A stretch of 64,000 nucleotides of DNA from Eisenbergiella tayi. Lineage in GTDB: Bacteria; Bacillota; Clostridia; Lachnospirales; Lachnospiraceae. The position numbers and the translations under genes were made by a program. Location: assembly GCF_001881565.1 (NCBI RefSeq), contig NZ_MPDJ01000001.1:1184749-1248748 (forward strand), given 5' to 3'. Under the pieces are notes generated by a model. That model saw nothing but the letters and a program-made list of their open reading frames with translations. It was not told the origin of the DNA and ran no database searches. Of the stretch, positions 61,201-64,000 are shown piece by piece. Each line of letters begins with the position of its first letter. Position 1 is the first letter of the stretch.

Positions 61201-62022
61201 TTATCTGCCGGGCAGATAGATCCCAAGACCGTTTCCCAGCTTTTTCCCTTCCATCAGGAACTTCTTTGCGGCCTTCTGCAGACCGGTTTTTTCGGAATAG
61301 CCCGCCGGATCTGACAGAACCTCTCCAAAAATCCTCTGCTCCGCCTCGGTTCCCTCCATGTCCGTATCCAGCAGGGTAAACAGCTCCTGAAACCTTATGA
61401 TATTTGATTCCGGCTTCAGTAATTCTCTCAGCTTCGGATAAAGCAGCCAGGAATGGCACAGGTATGGCTTTTCCGTTCCAAACCATGCGAAGGCCTGCTG
61501 AAAGGACTTCTCACAGTCCTCCTTAACAAGCGGATCCCCCTGCGGAATATGCACGTTAATTATAGGGGTTCCCTTCGGGATTTTATAAGCTTTCCCTTCT
61601 AAAATACCTGTAATATCATGATCCGCTTCCAGGAGTTCAAATTCCAGACGGCCCAGCCTGAAAAGCGTTAATTTCAGATGCCGCCAGAACCAGCCATATT
61701 CATTAATACCATATTCTCCATAGTCACGCAGGCAGTTCTCACACCAATAGGTAATATCACGGAAGGTGTCCCAAAATATCTTTTCCGCAATGTTACGCTC
61801 CATGTATACATCGTATGTATCGCAGGCAAACCGGCATAGATACGCAAGCATCCATATTCGGAAATCCTCTTTTTCCTTTATCCGCTCACAGAAGGCGAAA
61901 TAATCCTGTCTGTATAGCTCCCGGTTCCGGGTATACTCCTCTTCGGATATGGGCAGGGATAACATCTTATCCGCCGCTTCCTCCATCAATCCTATTCCTT
62001 TACAAAAGTCCTTCAGCTCCAT
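61201..62022 (-). CDS. NAT_N/GNAT_C two-domain acyltransferase-like protein
   Basis: 273 residues. N-terminal helical NAT_N-like segment (M-E-L-K-D-F-C-K-G-I-G-L) and a GNAT_C-like second half with F-E-L-L-E-A-D, I-P-K-G-T-P-I-I-N-V-H-I-P and Y-L-C-H-S-W-L-L. This pairing recurs in Firmicutes next to glycan genes with no established reaction. It may acylate a sugar (inference). It sits between GH67 and the isomerase. Confidence 0.75.
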   Translation of the reverse strand: MELKDFCKGIGLMEEAADKMLSLPISEEEYTRNRELYRQDYFAFCERIKEKEDFRIWMLAYLCRFACDTYDVYMERNIAEKIFWDTFRDITYWCENCLRDYGEYGINEYGWFWRHLKLTLFRLGRLEFELLEADHDITGILEGKAYKIPKGTPIINVHIPQGDPLVKEDCEKSFQQAFAWFGTEKPYLCHSWLLYPKLRELLKPESNIIRFQELFTLLDTDMEGTEAEQRIFGEVLSDPAGYSEKTGLQKAAKKFLMEGKKLGNGLGIYLPGR

Positions 62023-62120
62023 CTGTTTTTCCCTGCATTCCTTTCCGTATTTATTTTGTTTCGGAAACTTAATGTTAATTATTATATCATATTATATTTG
62101 CATGGGAACCTCATAAAGGA

Positions 62121-64000
62121 TTAATATATTTTCCGCCCCTTTTGATCCGGAATCCCACTCTTCCTGTAAAAATACGTATTCACCTGATCTCTCCACTCCC
62201 GTGCGTTATCCAGCTGCCTGTCAAACTGCTGCATGACCGCGGAAAATACCTTATCATCTACCTTGCCTTCCAGCCGTTTCCAGCTCTCGATCATGCCTTC
62301 CACTTCCTCCACCCCTTCAAAGTGAGAATCGTAAATATGCTGAATCACCGTTTTCCCTGTTTTCAGCCTGTATGTATATAATACATGATGGAAAAACAGC
62401 AGCAGTTCCTCCGGACAGGTTTCCGCATTATTATACATGGAAGCATTCGGTTCATAATATTGCCGGGCATAACCGGTTCCGGAATCCGTTCTGTCGACTC
62501 CAAGCCCCAAGTGATCCGCCCTGTGATAGGTTCCCCACCGGGAATATTCATATCCGTCCACGCTGGGGCCATAGTGCTCCCCGGGAGTTACCATCCAGCC
62601 GATACCCAGCGGGCTGGTGTATTTCTCATACACTTCTCTGGAATCCAGCAATATTTTCTTAACCGTTTCCACAACTTCCCTGTCATTCGACAAGGTCTGG
62701 CGGATCCATTCCTCGGCAATTTCTTCTGCAGATAAATCCGTACGGTATGCCAGGCGCCCGAACCCATAAAGATTGGCGGCAGCCAGGTCGCCTCCCGTCC
62801 AGTTTTCATCGTCACCTGTATTGCATACTGCTGTGATACCTGCATTTCTGTTTCCCATCATCCGGCCGCCGACAACATCTGCAACCGTATCCTTCTCCGG
62901 TGAACAATATGTCTTAAAATCCAGTACTTCCTTAAACATGGGAATCAGATAGCATACATCTATCTGGTGTCCCGTATATTCCTGGGCAATCTGAACCTCC
63001 AGCATCTGATTGGTCTTTGTCAGACCTCCCAGAAGCGGGGAAACCGGCTCACGAATCTGGAAATCCATGGGGCCGTTTTTGATTTGGAGGATAACATTGT
63101 CATGATAATCACCATCCATGCCAATGAAGTTATCATAGGCTGCCCTTGCCCGGTCTGTCTTATAATCGCGCCAGTCCTGCTTGCAGTTATAAACAAAACA
63201 GCGCCAGATAAGAATCCCTCCGTAGGGCTTGATAATATCTGCCAGCATATTGGCACCATCCGCCTGGGTCCGCCCATAGGTGTAAGGCCCCGGCCGTCCT
63301 TCGGAATCGGCTTTAACCAGAAAGCCTCCCAGGCCGGGAATTTTGTTATATACCTCCGCTATTTTTGCCTTCCACCACTCAATAACTGCTTCATCCAGCG
63401 GATCGGCGCTGTCCGGCCCTCCCAATTCTATCGATGCCGCAAAGTTCAGGCTCAGGAACAGCTTTATTCCATACCCGGCAAATATATCCGCGATCTCCTT
63501 CACCCGATCCAGATACTTATCCGTGATCAGCCAGGTGGCGGCATCGTTTACATTGACATTGTTAATGACCACTCCATTGATGCCCACGCTGGAAACAAGG
63601 CGGCAGTAATCACGGGTACGTTCATCCACAATTACCTTATTGTCACGAAAGAAAAAGGACCGTCCGGAATAGCCTCTTTCAATGCTTCCGTCCATATTAT
63701 CCCAATGATTAAACATCCGCAGCGGATTATCCGGCGCACAGATAAACTCTGCGCCGCAAAGCGTTTTCTCCATGGCAATCTGACGCAGGATATGAAATAC
63801 CCCATATAAAACACCGGTTTCCTCCGACGCCAGAAGATACAGAATATTATGCTCTTCTTTTATTTGCCAGCCGCCTTCAGGTATTTCCTGCTGCCGTCGG
63901 ATCAGAATACCGCTTTCCGGTTTTTCCTCATCGGTTATTTCCGTCCTGGTGTCTAGCATTTTCTTAATGCCATAAACCAGCTCACCCACTGCATTTGCGA
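62121..64000 (-). CDS. GH67 alpha-glucuronidase, 5' end beyond the window
   Basis: 622 residues from a GTG at 63989, but the frame stays open to 64000 and known family members begin earlier, so the N-terminus is missing. Motif G-F-L-V-K-A-D-S-E-G-R-P-G-P then G-R-T-Q-A-D-G-A-N-M-L matches the catalytic region; I-K-N-G-P-M-D-F-Q-I-R-E-P follows. It releases 4-O-methylglucuronic acid from xylan fragments, in the cytosol as there is no signal peptide in the visible part. It heads the cluster with the genes at 61201 and 60300. Confidence 0.92.
   Translation of the reverse strand, partial: ANAVGELVYGIKKMLDTRTEITDEEKPESGILIRRQQEIPEGGWQIKEEHNILYLLASEETGVLYGVFHILRQIAMEKTLCGAEFICAPDNPLRMFNHWDNMDGSIERGYSGRSFFFRDNKVIVDERTRDYCRLVSSVGINGVVINNVNVNDAATWLITDKYLDRVKEIADIFAGYGIKLFLSLNFAASIELGGPDSADPLDEAVIEWWKAKIAEVYNKIPGLGGFLVKADSEGRPGPYTYGRTQADGANMLADIIKPYGGILIWRCFVYNCKQDWRDYKTDRARAAYDNFIGMDGDYHDNVILQIKNGPMDFQIREPVSPLLGGLTKTNQMLEVQIAQEYTGHQIDVCYLIPMFKEVLDFKTYCSPEKDTVADVVGGRMMGNRNAGITAVCNTGDDENWTGGDLAAANLYGFGRLAYRTDLSAEEIAEEWIRQTLSNDREVVETVKKILLDSREVYEKYTSPLGIGWMVTPGEHYGPSVDGYEYSRWGTYHRADHLGLGVDRTDSGTGYARQYYEPNASMYNNAETCPEELLLFFHHVLYTYRLKTGKTVIQHIYDSHFEGVEEVEGMIESWKRLEGKVDDKVFSAVMQQFDRQLDNAREWRDQVNTYFYRKSGIPDQKGRKIY

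Overview
The window reads as chromosomal DNA from a gut-type Clostridia, most likely a Lachnospiraceae member (inference). The supporting signs are strong AGGAGG-type ribosome sites, many lipoproteins and zinc-ribbon/TM proteins, YesMN/AraC-controlled glycan clusters with GH43, GH36, GH63-like and GH67 enzymes, tandem Csp-like subtilisins without signal peptides, and KdpFABC with DUF4118 kinases. No rRNA, CRISPR array, integrase or intact transposase was seen. One tRNA-Phe(GAA) is present.

Layout. 0-8 kb: zinc-ribbon membrane proteins, small lipoproteins, tRNA-Phe, a GNAT/PLD/HD-hydrolase operon and a small alarmone synthetase. 8-22.6 kb: a potassium-homeostasis island with a DarA/PstA-type c-di-AMP receptor, a Trk operon (TrkH, two RCK proteins, a TPR protein), a KdpDE-like two-component pair and a full kdpFABCDE operon that includes a 29-residue kdpF. 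22.7-23.1 kb: a 342-bp near-palindrome. 23.2-34 kb: a surface protein, then an AraC-type membrane regulator with an ABC importer and a GH43 enzyme. 34-38.6 kb: a second Trk/Ktr operon with its own KdpDE-like pair and a membrane-anchored RCK-like protein. 39-40.4 kb: a short structured RNA with a consensus promoter and a terminator, directly upstream of an AbiF/Abi_2 HEPN protein. 40.4-43.7 kb: an AgrC/AgrA-like pair, a second 301-bp near-palindrome related to the first, a stand-alone pseudo-receiver and a 65-residue protein. 44-49.7 kb: a flavodoxin-like oxidoreductase, an SPFH/zinc-ribbon protein and two subtilisin-like proteases. 49.7-64 kb: a minus-strand glycan utilisation cluster ending in a GH67 alpha-glucuronidase cut by the window edge.

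How it fits together. Three potassium transport operons (kdp, trk1, trk2) lie within 31 kb beside three DUF4118 sensor kinases of decreasing length (910, 520 and 379 residues), each paired with a KdpE-like regulator. The trk1 and trk2 promoters both carry four 7-bp half-sites with the same 11-21-11 bp start-to-start spacing but different half-site sequence. The kdp promoter has a looser version. This suggests paralogous, insulated regulators. KdpD carries the S-x-S-x20-F-T-A pattern linked to c-di-AMP binding, and a c-di-AMP receptor gene lies next to trk1. The glycan genes point to uptake of (glucurono)xylan-type or related oligosaccharides.

Most interesting: (1) the two related giant palindromes in divergent intergenic regions; (2) the AbiF protein with its upstream RNA and an unusual C-terminal Cys/His module; (3) the matched operator arrays of the potassium operons; (4) the AgrCA/pseudo-receiver module with a direct-repeat operator abutting a -35 box.
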